A DNA stretch of 64,000 nucleotides, taken from Acetobacter oryzoeni (GTDB taxonomy: Bacteria > Pseudomonadota > Alphaproteobacteria > Acetobacterales > Acetobacteraceae). Position numbers and translations under genes: made by a program. Below, in pieces: positions 8,581 to 17,680 of the stretch; position 1 is the stretch's first letter; each line of letters opens with the position of its first letter. The stretch spans positions 1 through 64,000 of the forward strand of contig NZ_CP042810.1 of the NCBI RefSeq assembly GCF_004014775.2, in the 5' to 3' direction. Under the pieces are notes generated by a model. The model made no database searches. It was not told where the DNA came from and saw only the letters and a list, made by a program, of their open reading frames with translations.

Positions 8581-9147
8581 CTATCCCAATAATCCCGCAT
8601 TGTCGTAATTCTCAATAATCTGGTCAAAAAGGCTGACATCCGAGCGGCTTCTTGCCATGAGCTGTGCTCCAGATACTGCAGCAAAGATGGCTCGTGCACG
8701 TTCTATGTTTTGGGATGATGCCGGGTTTATCCTAGAGATGATCGTAGTCAGCCAGGTCACATTGATATCGGTAAATGTCTGTATTTCGTGTTTTACAGCA
8801 TCAGGCAGATCATCATATTCAGCACTCATGAAACTCCCTAGACACAGACGATTACCGTTTTCGAGTGAACGACGAAAGATTTCCGGATAACGACGCAAGC
8901 ATGTCAGAGGATCTGGGGTTTCCATCTGCATATTTTCCAGATTAGCCTTGGTATCTTCCCAATAGCGTCGCGCAACTGCCATTCCAAGATCGGCTTTACT
9001 GGGAAAGTGATAATAAATGCTTGCAGGCTTAATTCCGACTTCCTTGGCAAGTTCACGGAAGTTCAGGCCGTTGTAACCACGGGTCTGTGCAGCCTTTCTG
9101 GCTGCTGCCAAGATAGCTTCTCTGGAACTCTCATGCGTTATGTTCAT
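8581..9147 (-). CDS. TetR/AcrR-family transcriptional regulator
   Basis: A 188-residue regulator. The helix-turn-helix is SREAILAAARKAAQTRGYNGLNFRELAKEVGIKPASIYYHFPSKADL (residues ~8-55), followed by a ligand domain resembling TetR_C of the AcuR/YcdC-like group. It is divergent from the glutathione S-transferase gene; the 147-bp gap holds a perfect palindrome and an extra half-site, so it very likely represses both itself and the GST gene. Confidence 0.9.
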   Translation of the reverse strand: MNITHESSREAILAAARKAAQTRGYNGLNFRELAKEVGIKPASIYYHFPSKADLGMAVARRYWEDTKANLENMQMETPDPLTCLRRYPEIFRRSLENGNRLCLGSFMSAEYDDLPDAVKHEIQTFTDINVTWLTTIISRINPASSQNIERARAIFAAVSGAQLMARSRSDVSLFDQIIENYDNAGLLG

Positions 9148-9171
9148 TGTATTGCGACTGTCTCCCTATGT

Positions 9172-9239
9172 GTTGGTAGGTAAGCGTTGACGCCCTGAAA
9201 GGGAAGGCATAACAAAATATACCTACCAAGTGGTAGGTA
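9172..9239. promoter_or_regulatory. TetR operator (perfect palindrome plus half-site)
   Basis: TACCTACCA-AG-TGGTAGGTA (9220-9239) is a perfect 9-bp inverted repeat. A further half-site TTGGTAGGTA lies at 9173-9182, close to the tetR start. The main palindrome is 56 bp upstream of the GST start. Confidence 0.75.
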
Positions 9240-9294
9240 GGTACATGACAGGCGGTCCAAAACAGTTGTTTTCATTAGGGGTGAGGCAATTCTT

Positions 9295-9942
9295 ATGAAA
9301 ATCTATGATTGGCCTACAGGGCCTTATCCGGCACGTGTGCGGATTGCTCTGGCGGAAAAGCAGATGCTGTCCAGGATAAAGTTTGTCCAGATCAATCTGT
9401 GGAAAGGCGAACATAAGACAGCGGACTTCCGAACCAAGAACTATTCAGGTACGGTGCCGGTTCTCGAACTTGATGACGGAACCTTTCTTGCCGAATGCAC
9501 TGCGATCACAGTTTATCTTGATACGCTTGACGGGACTCCAACATTGACTGGCAGAACGCCACGTGAAAAGGGCGTGATCCAGATGATGACCAAACGCGCT
9601 GAAATCGAAATGCTCGATGCTATCAGCATTTATTTCCATCATGCGACGCCAGGCCTTGGCCCTAAAGTAGAGCTTTACCAGAACAGGGAATGGGGCCTTT
9701 ACCAGCGCGATAAGGCTTTACGCGGCATGCATTACTTTGATGCTCTCCTTAAAAAACAGCCTTTTATCGCAGGGGAGAATTTTTCTATGGCAGATATTGC
9801 CGTGATTGGAGGCTTTATATTCGCCGCAGTCGTGAAACTGCCTATTCCTCAGGAGTGCAGTGCCCTTCTGGCGTGGTATGCAAGAATGCAGGAACGTCCA
9901 AGCGTTCGGGATCAGCTGGCAATTGTCTCGCCACAACATTGA
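9295..9942 (+). CDS. Glutathione S-transferase family protein
   Basis: A 215-residue cytosolic GST. Thioredoxin-like N-terminal domain (KIYDWPTGPYPARVRIALAEKQ; SGTVPVLELDDGTFLAECTAI with the cis-Pro and Glu/Cys glutathione contacts, ~1-80) and an all-helical C-terminal domain with the N-cap motif FSMADIAVIGGF (~160-175). It conjugates or reduces electrophiles with glutathione. It is under the divergent TetR and ends in a clear terminator at 9951-9977. Confidence 0.9.
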   Translation: MKIYDWPTGPYPARVRIALAEKQMLSRIKFVQINLWKGEHKTADFRTKNYSGTVPVLELDDGTFLAECTAITVYLDTLDGTPTLTGRTPREKGVIQMMTKRAEIEMLDAISIYFHHATPGLGPKVELYQNREWGLYQRDKALRGMHYFDALLKKQPFIAGENFSMADIAVIGGFIFAAVVKLPIPQECSALLAWYARMQERPSVRDQLAIVSPQH

Positions 9943-9950
9943 AACTCATT

Positions 9951-9977
9951 GTGCTAAACGTAGCACGCAGCTTTTTT
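9951..9977 (+). terminator. Rho-independent terminator of the GST gene
   Basis: GTGCTA-AACG-TAGCAC (9951-9966), a perfect 6-bp stem with tetraloop, followed by GCAGC and a run of six T residues at 9972-9977. Confidence 0.8.
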
Positions 9978-10247
9978 ATTACTCTTAATGTGCACGCAGA
10001 TAGACGTGAACTGCTAAATAAGGAGTGGAGGCAGAAGGAAGCTTGGATCAGCTTCGTGTTTCCCGTGTGCCCCATTTCATTATGCAGTTCCTGAAGAGAT
10101 CATCGTGGTTAGGTTGAGTGTCCGATCCACCATGAGGCAGCGTACAGAATGTAGCGAGTGTCATGAACCATGACGAACATCGGGAAGAGCGGTAACAGCC
10201 AAGGACTGATGAGGTGTGAAGCCAACAGGCTGGTACCATACAGCACA
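9978..10247. other. Intergenic stretch, possible gene scar
   Basis: There is no intact gene. On the reverse strand an open stretch (about 10110-10250) reads as a hydrophobic segment (LISPWLLPLFPMFVMV) ending in a stop, but it has no start of its own and merges with another frame of the TetR gene. It may be the end of a lost membrane protein. Confidence 0.3.
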
Positions 10248-10829
10248 TTACGATGTAGACGCTCGTGATCCGGCGATGAGGATATCGACAAGGCGCTTTG
10301 CACTAGTTTCCCAACCGGGGCCAGCCGCATAGTTTGAAACACCAGCCAGAGCACGAAGCAGGTCGAGTGGTTCGATCTCTGTGCTGATATCTCCACTGGC
10401 AACTGCGGCTGCTACAAGTTTCTCAATCGCATTCTGTAGAACCGTGCCAGACTGGGCATAAAGTGCGCTCGTTCCTCCCATCAGCCCATTGAGGGCGGGG
10501 GCAATTACCTGCTTGGCAGCAATATAATCCACAAACAGTCGCATCCATGCACGCAGTGCCTCCACGGGCGGATGCTGTGCGGCAAGAACTGGTGCCGCGT
10601 CGGCTAGGCGGTCCAGTTCAGCGCGATAGACCGCTTCGATCAGAGCATCGCGATTAGGAAAATGGCGGTAAAGTGTTCCAATTCCAACTTCCGCACGACG
10701 GGCAACTTCATCCAAAGGGATATCGATTTCCCCCGCCGTGAACGCGGCTTTGGCCACTTTAAGCAGGTTTTCCCTGTTACGTTGTCCATCGCTGCGCGGT
10801 CGGCGGCGCGGCTTTTTTTCGTCGGTCAC
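10248..10829 (-). CDS. TetR/AcrR-family transcriptional regulator
   Basis: A 193-residue regulator with basic tail DEKKPRRRPRSDGQRNRENLLKVA and HTH IPLDEVARRAEVGIGTLYRHFPNRDALI (~30-60), plus a C-terminal domain of the SbtR/TetR_C_33-like type. The GTG start at 10829 is preceded by AGGAAAACCG; longer starts upstream would encode the operator region. It is divergent from an SDR gene with two CGGAG-N5-CTCC(G/A) palindromes between them, implying repression of both. Confidence 0.88.
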   Translation of the reverse strand: MTDEKKPRRRPRSDGQRNRENLLKVAKAAFTAGEIDIPLDEVARRAEVGIGTLYRHFPNRDALIEAVYRAELDRLADAAPVLAAQHPPVEALRAWMRLFVDYIAAKQVIAPALNGLMGGTSALYAQSGTVLQNAIEKLVAAAVASGDISTEIEPLDLLRALAGVSNYAAGPGWETSAKRLVDILIAGSRASTS

Positions 10830-10848
10830 CGGTTTTCCTCTTGTTAAA

Positions 10849-10901
10849 CGGAGTATGTCTCCGCATATACAAGACGGAGCCATGCTCCATATAACACTCC
10901 G
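10849..10901. promoter_or_regulatory. Two tandem operators, CGGAG-N5-CTCC
   Basis: CGGAGTATGTCTCCG (10849-10863) and CGGAGCCATGCTCCA (10875-10889) start 26 bp apart; a lone half-site CTCCG is at 10897-10901. They sit in the 120-bp gap between the divergent tetR and SDR genes. Confidence 0.65.
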
Positions 10902-10949
10902 AATGCCGCTTCGGCAAAAAACGGATGATCCTTTCAAGGAGTTCCACCC

Positions 10950-11930
10950 ATGACACAGACTTTTGGCGCGTGTTCGACGACAGAAGATGTCCTTTCCGGC
11001 GTGTCCCTAAAGGGCAAACGTGTTCTCGTAACTGGTGTTTCTGCTGGTCTGGGCGTTGAAACCGCGCGTGCCCTTGCGGCTCATGGTGCCCAGGTAGTGG
11101 GGGCCGCGCGTAACCTGACAAAAGCAGAACACGCCACCGGACAGGTCCGTGCAGATGCTGAACGTGGGGGAGGGACGTTTGAACTGATCGCCCTAGACCT
11201 CGCGGATCTGACCAGTGTCCGCGCCTGCGCTGACCAATTGAACGCAACCGGTTTGCCTTTCGATCTGGTTATTGCCAATGCGGGTGTGATGGCCACACCA
11301 TTTAGTCATACGAAGGACGGATTTGAGACGCAGTTCGGCACCAACCACCTAGGGCACTTTGTTCTTGTCAACCAGATAGCGGGGCTGATGCGCCCCGGTG
11401 CCCGACTGGTCAATGTCTCCTCGGCCGGACATCGCTTTGCAGATGTTGATCTGAAAGACCCGAATTTCGAGCATACACCATACGATCCATTCATCGCTTA
11501 TGGACGTTCTAAAACAGCCAATATCCTTTTTGCCGTTGCGTTTGACGCACGACATCGCACACGTGGTGTGCGTGCTACAGCAGTGCATCCGGGTGGGATC
11601 ATGACCGAACTGCCGCGCTATATGCAGGCAGGTGCCATTGAGGCAATGGTGGCGGGGATCAATGAACAGGCTGCTGCAGAAGGAAAGCCACCATTTCAGT
11701 TTAAGACCATTCCACAAGGTGCAGCCACATCGGTCTGGGCAGGCGTGGTGGCGGAAGCTGATGCGGTTGGTGGGCATTACAGCGAAGACTGCCACGTAAG
11801 CCCGGTCATTCCTGATGATCAGCCTCTTAGCTTGGTCAGTGAAGGTGTGCGGGCCTACGCGGTTGATCCTGTGCATGCCGAGGCGCTGTGGGCAAAAAGT
11901 GAGGAAATGGTTGGAGAAACATTTTCCTGA
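10950..11930 (+). CDS. SDR-family oxidoreductase (retinol dehydrogenase-like)
   Basis: A 326-residue SDR, longer than the classical ~250. KRVLVTGVSAGLGVETARAL cofactor motif at ~23-42, IANAGVM at ~112, NVSSAGH at ~155, YGRSKTANI at ~185 supplying Tyr and Lys, then the VHPGGIMTEL loop. This pattern matches the WWOX/retinol-dehydrogenase-like SDRs. A Shine-Dalgarno AAGGAG precedes the ATG. It is probably induced when the divergent TetR releases its operators. Substrate unknown. Confidence 0.88.
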   Translation: MTQTFGACSTTEDVLSGVSLKGKRVLVTGVSAGLGVETARALAAHGAQVVGAARNLTKAEHATGQVRADAERGGGTFELIALDLADLTSVRACADQLNATGLPFDLVIANAGVMATPFSHTKDGFETQFGTNHLGHFVLVNQIAGLMRPGARLVNVSSAGHRFADVDLKDPNFEHTPYDPFIAYGRSKTANILFAVAFDARHRTRGVRATAVHPGGIMTELPRYMQAGAIEAMVAGINEQAAAEGKPPFQFKTIPQGAATSVWAGVVAEADAVGGHYSEDCHVSPVIPDDQPLSLVSEGVRAYAVDPVHAEALWAKSEEMVGETFS

Positions 11931-12024
11931 AACATCCGCATCCCTGTTTCTGGCGTAACGGATAAGCCCGACATCCAGACAGACATTTTGCCGATATGTG
12001 TAGCTTGAGCGCAGGGAACGGAAG

Positions 12025-13026
12025 ATGTTTCCTTGCGCTTTTCGTGCAAGGATATTGATTGTAGTGCGCCTTGTTGTTTTTGGTTTGCCTCTTCTTGTTG
12101 TGATCCTGAACTGGCTGTGGCCATTACCGCTGCCTTTGGGCCTGAAGATGTTTGCAGCTGCTCTGATGATCGTGGCCGCACTTTACCATTACTGGTCTCG
12201 GCTTTCTTCGGGGTCCGTTTTTACCCCGGAGTTCCCCCGGCCTGTTATCATCCTGTTTAACTGGGCGTTCGGGGCCATCCTGTTTCTTACACTGCTGCAG
12301 ATTGCGCTGGATTTCGGTGCACTACTGGTTGCGCTGGTGACGTGGCAGCCGGTGCATATTCCAGTAGGTGCGCGGGGGGCTGCGGGAGGTATTGCTGGGG
12401 TGCTGGCCGCAATTGGCGTTGTCAATGCGCTACGTGTGCCACAGGTCAGGAACGTGGCAGTGACCATTCCCGGCCTGTCGCCAGCGTTTGACGGGTATCG
12501 ACTGGTCCAGTTGACCGATCTGCATATTAGCCGGCTGTTTCCCGCCACCTGGGCAAGGGCAGTTGTGGACCGCACCAATGCGATCGGTGCTGATATGATT
12601 GTCGTGACAGGTGATTTCATTGACGGCTCAGTAGCCATGCGCCGCGCGGACGTGGCCCCATTTGCGCAATTGCACGCGCCAGACGGTGTTTTGGCGATCC
12701 CGGGCAATCATGAATATTACTTTGATTATACCGACTGGATGCGTCATCTGAAGGAATTGGGCTTTCACATGCTGCTGAACCGTCACACAGTCATCTCAAG
12801 GGGAGGGGCTGAGTTGGTCATTGCTGGTGTTACTGATCGGTCCGCACCTAGGCATGGACAGGCTGGCCCCAATCTGGCCGCGGCTCTCGCAGATAGTCCC
12901 GAAGGGGCCCCGATTGTGCTGCTTGATCACCAACCCGGTGATGCGCGTGCGGCAGCCGCTCAAGGTATTGCTCTTCAGTTGTCGGGACATACGCATGGTG
13001 GGATGATCCTCGGTCTCGACCGTCTT
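12025..13026 (+). pseudogene. Membrane-anchored metallophosphoesterase, 5' part (interrupted by IS)
   Basis: Codes for the first ~334 residues of a YkuE-like metallophosphoesterase. Four N-terminal membrane segments (~8-135), then the metal-binding motifs LTDLHIS (~170), VVTGDFIDG (~200), GNHEYY (~230) and SGHTHGG (~325). The normal end (NGFVSGRYDV...NGTGLWPGFALRLG) is found at 14477-14629, on the other side of the IS1111-like element. The join GLDRL|VARG restores the reading frame exactly. As it stands the protein ends after LMWTAV within the IS; it retains all metal motifs but lacks the last strand. Confidence 0.9.
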
Positions 13027-13199
13027 ATGTGGACGGCCGTTTAAAGGCAATGCTTCACATTGTCTTTCCCATGCAATTTCCAAAACGTATTATTCTACTG
13101 GCGGATGATGCATACCGATTTAACGTGAAGACCCGGTCAGATGCGCTCTTATGTCCGGCCTGTTTATGCGACTTTATGCGCTGGCCATCATGGGTGTGC

Positions 13200-13345
13200 G
13201 CTCACGTGTCAGGCACCAATCTCGTATCGCGTGCTCAGGGGCACAGACGGTCGAACGGTATGGCCTGAACTGTTGCTGAATGACAGTCTTCCCATCACGT
13301 CGGTTCATACATCCTGCCGGATTTACCGGAGCAAGCTCCGGTGTC
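13200..13345 (-). ncRNA. Candidate bridge/seeker guide RNA of the IS1111-like element
   Basis: It lies just downstream of the transposase stop. The first element is a strong hairpin (ACCGGAGC / GCTCCGGT, 13325-13342). Then comes a stem TCAGGC/GCCTGA (13263-13268 with 13209-13214) enclosing an internal loop. One loop strand contains TCGACCGTCT (complement of 13245-13254), identical to the host sequence left of the insertion (13016-13025). The other side contains CACGCG (complement of 13228-13233), complementary to CGCGTG at 14481-14486 right of the insertion. This is the left/right target-guide layout known for IS110-family guide RNAs. RNA ends are estimates; the donor loop was not resolved. 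Confidence 0.65.
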
Positions 13346-13365
13346 CATCGTTCTGCTGGTACAAG

Positions 13366-14397
13366 TCAGCCTGCTGAAACACTGACACCAGCCGGACGAT
13401 AGATCTCTTTACGTGACAACAACGCCCAGATGATACGAGCCATTTTATTGGCAAGTGCAACTGTTGCCAGACGCCTTGGACGACGCGCCATGAGTTCGCA
13501 TAGCCACTGACCCGCAGCGCTCTCCCACTTCTGGGCACGATGAAGCATGGCCGTGGCGCCAAGAACCAGCAATGTTCTTATCTGCCGGTTGCCCGCTTTG
13601 GTAATCCTTCCCAGACGGGTTTTACCACCTGTAGAATGCTGACGAGGCACAAGCCCAAGCCATGCGGCAAAATGGCGCGCAGAGGCGAAGGAGCCAATAT
13701 CCGCGACCGAGGCGACAATCATGGAAGCCGTTATGGGACCTACCCCGGGAATGGTCATCAGCCGACGCGCATCATCATCGTTTTTTGCACGCGCCCGGAT
13801 CTGCCCTTCCAAAGCATCAATGCTCTGAGCGACTTTTTCGTAATGCTCAAATAACAACATGGCACTCTGCTTCATGGCAGCAGGCAGGTCTGCTGATGCC
13901 TCTATTTTTGCCATCAGCACTGGCAGCCGGCGTGTGCCCAGAGGGGCAATCAGCCCGAACTCGGAAGCAAGAGCCCGTAACGCATTACTCAACATGGTCT
14001 GCTGTTTGACCAGAAGAGCACGGGTGGAATGCAGCGACAACACACCTTGCTGCTCTTCGCTCTTGATCGGAACAAACATCGTATCAGGATGAGTTGCCGC
14101 CATGCAGATTGCAGCCGCATCAACAGCGTCATTTTTCTTGCCTTTTTTGACAAATGGTTTGACCCGATCAGGAGGAACCAGTTTGACATCATGACCAATC
14201 CTGCTGATCACCCGTGCCCAGTAATGCGCTGACCCGCAGGCTTCCAGCACAACTTCACAGGGGGCAAGCTTTGCAAAAAATGCCGAAACTTCACTGCGAC
14301 CAAGCTTGCATTTGAAAATGCTCTTTCCATTCGCATCAGTTCCATGAGCCTGAAAAACAGATTTGGCAATATCAAGGCCGACTATGCTAGCTTTCAT
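13366..14397 (-). CDS. IS110-family transposase (IS1111 group)
   Basis: A 343-residue transposase. N-terminal RuvC-like DEDD domain begins VGLDIAKSVFQAHG (Asp ~9), with KNDAVDAAAI (~90-98) supplying later acidic residues. The C-terminal Tnp_20 domain carries MTIPGVGPITASMIVA (~215-230) and the conserved serine region GLVPRQHSTGGKTRLGRITKAGNRQIR (~248-275). Length and motifs are normal and the gene is intact. It catalyses excision and RNA-guided insertion of the element. Confidence 0.95.
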   Translation of the reverse strand: MKASIVGLDIAKSVFQAHGTDANGKSIFKCKLGRSEVSAFFAKLAPCEVVLEACGSAHYWARVISRIGHDVKLVPPDRVKPFVKKGKKNDAVDAAAICMAATHPDTMFVPIKSEEQQGVLSLHSTRALLVKQQTMLSNALRALASEFGLIAPLGTRRLPVLMAKIEASADLPAAMKQSAMLLFEHYEKVAQSIDALEGQIRARAKNDDDARRLMTIPGVGPITASMIVASVADIGSFASARHFAAWLGLVPRQHSTGGKTRLGRITKAGNRQIRTLLVLGATAMLHRAQKWESAAGQWLCELMARRPRRLATVALANKMARIIWALLSRKEIYRPAGVSVSAG

Positions 14398-14476
14398 CCG
14401 GGCGGTCTCCTTCTGATGGTCAGTGAACCTCCATTATGGCACATCGATGCCGCAGGGAGGCCGTCCACCCCATCTT

Positions 14477-14629
14477 GTTGCGCGTGGGAATAACGGATTT
14501 GTATCCGGGCGCTACGATGTGGATGGCATGACGCTTTATGTCAGTAACGGCACCGGGCTGTGGCCGGGCTTTGCGCTTCGGCTGGGCATGCCGCCTGAGA
14601 TCACCTGCTTTAGTTTGCGTGCGGGATAG
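14477..14629 (+). pseudogene. Metallophosphoesterase, 3' part
   Basis: Encodes the last 50 residues (VARGNNGFVSGRYDVDGM...PEITCFSLRAG-stop) of the gene whose first part ends at 13026. With the IS removed, the two parts join in frame to give a protein of about 384 residues, the normal length for membrane-anchored YkuE-like phosphoesterases. Confidence 0.88.
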
Positions 14630-14698
14630 TATTGGGATTTTATCAAGTGTTTCTTATAGCGCATCTCGCCGCAACCGTGTTCCTTCTCATTTCTTGAG

Positions 14699-15613
14699 TT
14701 ATAGCTTCCTGTAATCACGTGGGCTAACACCTGTTTCCCTGCGAAACACCTGTGCAAAATGGCTGGGGCTCTCATAACCAATGGTCAGGGCGATCTCGAT
14801 GATGGATTGGTCGCTCTGGCACAAAAGTTCCTTCGCATGTTCAACACGTCGCCGCACAAACCAGCGTGACGGGCTTTGTCCCATGGTGTTGTGAAATGAT
14901 CGGCTGAAATGAAACCGGCCCATCCCGCACAAAGCGGCCAGAACATCCAGATCAAATGGTTCGGCGAGATGTGCCTCCATATGATCAAGTGCCTTGCGAA
15001 GTTTCCAAGCTGGGAGCTGTGCAGATTTAGGCGTACGTGTAACATGTGTATTTGCATAATTGCGCAAAAGGTGGATGGTCAGACTTTCTAAAAGTCCGTT
15101 CACAAATAAAGGACTGGCCAACAGAGGCTTCTGTAGCTCAGCCGTCAGACCTGTCAGAACGCCAGATATAAACGTATCCTGAACACCGGAAATATCATGC
15201 ATACGGAGCCGCAATGGGTTAAGCCCCAAAGATCGGGCAGCGCGGTTCACCAAAGTCAGCCCCAGATAGAGATGCAGGACTTCAAACGGATGTTCCGGAC
15301 GGGCCTGCCAGCGCATGAGGTAAGGCGCATCGGTTTGTGTCAGGAAGAATGATCCGGTTCTGGCCTCACTTTTCGTCCATTCACCTGTCAGTTCGCGTTC
15401 TTCAATTCGCGCATTTCCAGAAATAACCCACACAAGCAGAGGCTCGGCAACGGCTGGCACCAGCATCTCATCTTCCTGCTGCGCCCGGCGGAATATCTGT
15501 GCCTCAGCCTCTTTCCATGCCTCCCCTTGGCTTTGCCCGATTTTCCGGCCCGGAATATGATCCTCCAGGGCATAACTGGCGGCACGCAGGGAAGAACGCT
15601 GCGGATGAAGCAT
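14699..15613 (-). CDS. AraC-family transcriptional regulator
   Basis: A 304-residue regulator. The N-terminal cupin-like sensing domain spans ~40-170 (LLVWVISGNARIEERELTG). Two C-terminal helix-turn-helix units (~205-300) contain LDVLAALCGMGRFHFSRSFHNTMGQSPSRWFVRRRVEHAKELL and SIIEIALTIGYESPSHFAQVFRRETGVSPRDYRKL, the AraC signature. It is divergent from the SDR/Old Yellow Enzyme/transporter genes, which it probably activates. Confidence 0.9.
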   Translation of the reverse strand: MLHPQRSSLRAASYALEDHIPGRKIGQSQGEAWKEAEAQIFRRAQQEDEMLVPAVAEPLLVWVISGNARIEERELTGEWTKSEARTGSFFLTQTDAPYLMRWQARPEHPFEVLHLYLGLTLVNRAARSLGLNPLRLRMHDISGVQDTFISGVLTGLTAELQKPLLASPLFVNGLLESLTIHLLRNYANTHVTRTPKSAQLPAWKLRKALDHMEAHLAEPFDLDVLAALCGMGRFHFSRSFHNTMGQSPSRWFVRRRVEHAKELLCQSDQSIIEIALTIGYESPSHFAQVFRRETGVSPRDYRKL

Positions 15614-15766
15614 CCAGTTTACCTTTCAGGCGCACCGCGGGTTGTCCAGATCAGACCACGAAAACGCAAAATCACAATGGTTTCAGCAAAAGGGCGAGAG
15701 AAGCCTTCGTCCGTAGTCTCTACATGTTTTTCCGATCGTTTTTAATTGGAATATATGGAGATTATC

Positions 15767-16513
15767 ATGAGCATCAGAGGTAAAATTGCCCTTGTTACTG
15801 GGGCTTCCAGTGGAATTGGTGCTGCAACAGCACGCAAACTTGCGACAGAAGGCGTTGTCGTCGGTCTGGCGGCACGGCGCAAGGAGCGTCTCGACACATT
15901 GGTGACGGAAATTACCGGGGCAGGGGGCAAAGCCGTTGCCCTTCCAGCTGACATAACGGATCCTGCATCATGCAAAGCCGCGGCTGATGCGCTTATCACT
16001 CAATTCGGCAGGATTGATGTGCTGGTTAACAATGCGGGTCTGATGCCTTTGTCCAGCGTTGATAGCCTGAAGGTGGACGAATGGAAGCGCATGGTGGATG
16101 TGAATATATCAGGAGTTCTCAATGCAACGGCAGCGGTTCTCCCACAGATGATCGCACAGCATTCGGGCCATATCTTCAACATGTCCTCAATCGCGGGCCG
16201 GAAAGTCTTTACCGGTCTGGCCGTTTACTGCGCCACCAAGGCCGCTGTCACGGCGTTTTCCGATGGGCTCCGGATGGAAATCGGGCCAAAGCACAATATC
16301 CGCGTCACCTGCATCCAGCCAGGTGCTGTAAAGTCCGAACTGTACGAGCAGATTACGGATGCCTCTTACCGCAAGCAGATGGATGATCTGGCGGCGTCCA
16401 TGACCTATCTGGAAGGTGAGGACATTGCTGACACGATCCTGTTTGCACTGAAAGCACCTTCTCGGATGGATGTTGCAGAACTGTTCGTTCTGCCCACTGA
16501 ACAGGGATGGTGA
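15767..16513 (+). CDS. SDR-family NAD(P)-dependent oxidoreductase
   Basis: A 248-residue classical [11 protein letters not shown] at ~12-19, NNAG at ~88, MSSIAG at ~137, YCATKAA at ~153, and the C-terminus [14 protein letters not shown] typical of the YdfG/serine-dehydrogenase-like group. The ATG at 15767 follows GGAG with good spacing; an earlier in-frame ATG is less likely. It is the first gene of an apparent operon with the ene-reductase 93 nt downstream, divergent from the AraC gene. Confidence 0.88.
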   Translation: MSIRGKIALVTGASSGIGAATARKLATEGVVVGLAARRKERLDTLVTEITGAGGKAVALPADITDPASCKAAADALITQFGRIDVLVNNAGLMPLSSVDSLKVDEWKRMVDVNISGVLNATAAVLPQMIAQHSGHIFNMSSIAGRKVFTGLAVYCATKAAVTAFSDGLRMEIGPKHNIRVTCIQPGAVKSELYEQITDASYRKQMDDLAASMTYLEGEDIADTILFALKAPSRMDVAELFVLPTEQGW

Positions 16514-16606
16514 TGACACAAACATGAGCTGCGGGAAGCCTTCTGTTGAAATCGACGTGAGACTTTCCCAACTCATAAGAACCGCGTCTTTTAGGAAGGA
16601 TCTGTC

Positions 16607-17680
16607 ATGCCTAGCCTGTTTGAGCCGATTAAACTGGGAAGCATTTACGCCAAAAACAGAATTCTTATGGCGCCTCTGACGCGCGGCAGAGCAACCCGTG
16701 AGCATGTTCCGACACCTATCATGGCCGAATATTATGCGCAGCGTTCCAGTGCAGGCCTGATTATTTCGGAAGCAACCGGCATCAGCCAGGAAGGTCTTGG
16801 ATGGCCCTATGCGCCGGGCCTGTGGTCACATGAGCAGGTGGAAGCCTGGAAGCCGGTTACCGCAGCTGTGCATGCAAAGGGCGGAAAGATTGTGGCCCAG
16901 CTCTGGCACATGGGGCGCATGGTGCATTCCAGTGTGACGGGCCAGCAACCCGTTTCCTCATCGGCGACAAAAGCGCCTGAGCCATTGCATACTTACGATG
17001 GCAAGCAGGCGCCCGAAATTGCTCGTCCCCTTACCAAGGATGATATCGCCCGTATCCTGAACGATTACGAAAAAGCTGCACGCAATGCGCTTGAGGCTGG
17101 CTTTGACGGTGTTCAGATTCATGCAGCCAATGGTTATCTGATTGATGAATTCCTGCGGGACGGCACCAATCATCGTTCCGATGAATATGGTGGCTCTCCT
17201 GAAAACCGGATACGCTTCCTGCGGGAAGTTACGGAACGGGTAATCGCCACGATTGGCGCAGACAGAACGTCAGTAAGACTTTCTCCCAATGGTGACACAC
17301 AGGGTTGTATAGACAGTCACCCGGAGCAGGTTTTTGTGCCCGCAGCAAAGCTTCTGAACGATCTCGATATTGCTTTTCTCGAACTGCGTGAACCCGGGCC
17401 CAATGGCACATTCGGTAAGACCGATCAGCCGAAGCTGCATGGTCCGATCCGCAAAGTCTTTACGAAACCGCTGGTTCTGAATCAGGATTACACACGGGAG
17501 GAAGCGATTGACGCAGTTGCAACCGGTGTGGCTGATGCCATTGCCTTCGGGCGGCCTTTCCTCGCCAATCCCGATCTGGTGCATCGTCTGGAAGATAACC
17601 TTCCTCTGAACAAAGATGATATGCGCACTTGGTACACGCAGGGGACAGAAGGCTATACAGATTATCCACTGGCATCATAA
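16607..17680 (+). CDS. Alkene reductase, Old Yellow Enzyme family (NemA-like)
   Basis: A 357-residue FMN-dependent TIM-barrel enzyme. LFEPIKLGSIYAKNRILMAPLTRGRA at the N-terminus, the substrate-binding pair in GVQIHAANGYLIDEFLRDGTNHRSDEYGGS (~175-205; His-x-x-Asn), and FGRPFLANPDLVHRL near the end for FMN phosphate binding. It reduces electrophilic C=C bonds or nitro groups with NAD(P)H. It follows an SDR and precedes a sugar-type transporter. Confidence 0.92.
   Translation: MPSLFEPIKLGSIYAKNRILMAPLTRGRATREHVPTPIMAEYYAQRSSAGLIISEATGISQEGLGWPYAPGLWSHEQVEAWKPVTAAVHAKGGKIVAQLWHMGRMVHSSVTGQQPVSSSATKAPEPLHTYDGKQAPEIARPLTKDDIARILNDYEKAARNALEAGFDGVQIHAANGYLIDEFLRDGTNHRSDEYGGSPENRIRFLREVTERVIATIGADRTSVRLSPNGDTQGCIDSHPEQVFVPAAKLLNDLDIAFLELREPGPNGTFGKTDQPKLHGPIRKVFTKPLVLNQDYTREEAIDAVATGVADAIAFGRPFLANPDLVHRLEDNLPLNKDDMRTWYTQGTEGYTDYPLAS

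Larger units (their letters stand above)
13027..14476 (-). mobile_element. IS110-family insertion sequence (IS1111 group)
   Basis: The element interrupts the metallophosphoesterase gene. The tetranucleotide TCTT is present at both junctions (13023-13026 and 14473-14476), so the exact edge is ambiguous by four bases. Subterminal inverted repeats GTGGACGGCC (13029-13038) and GGCCGTCCAC (14459-14468) are characteristic of the IS1111 group, as is the long non-coding end downstream of the transposase (13027-13365). The length is about 1.45 kb. It appears intact and recent, because the host gene frame is still perfect. Confidence 0.9.

Noticed and set aside
13027..13200. Donor-binding loop of the IS1111 guide RNA
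   Set aside because: Short matches (CCCAT, CATAA) to the element's own ends exist but are only 5 bases and not in a convincing loop.
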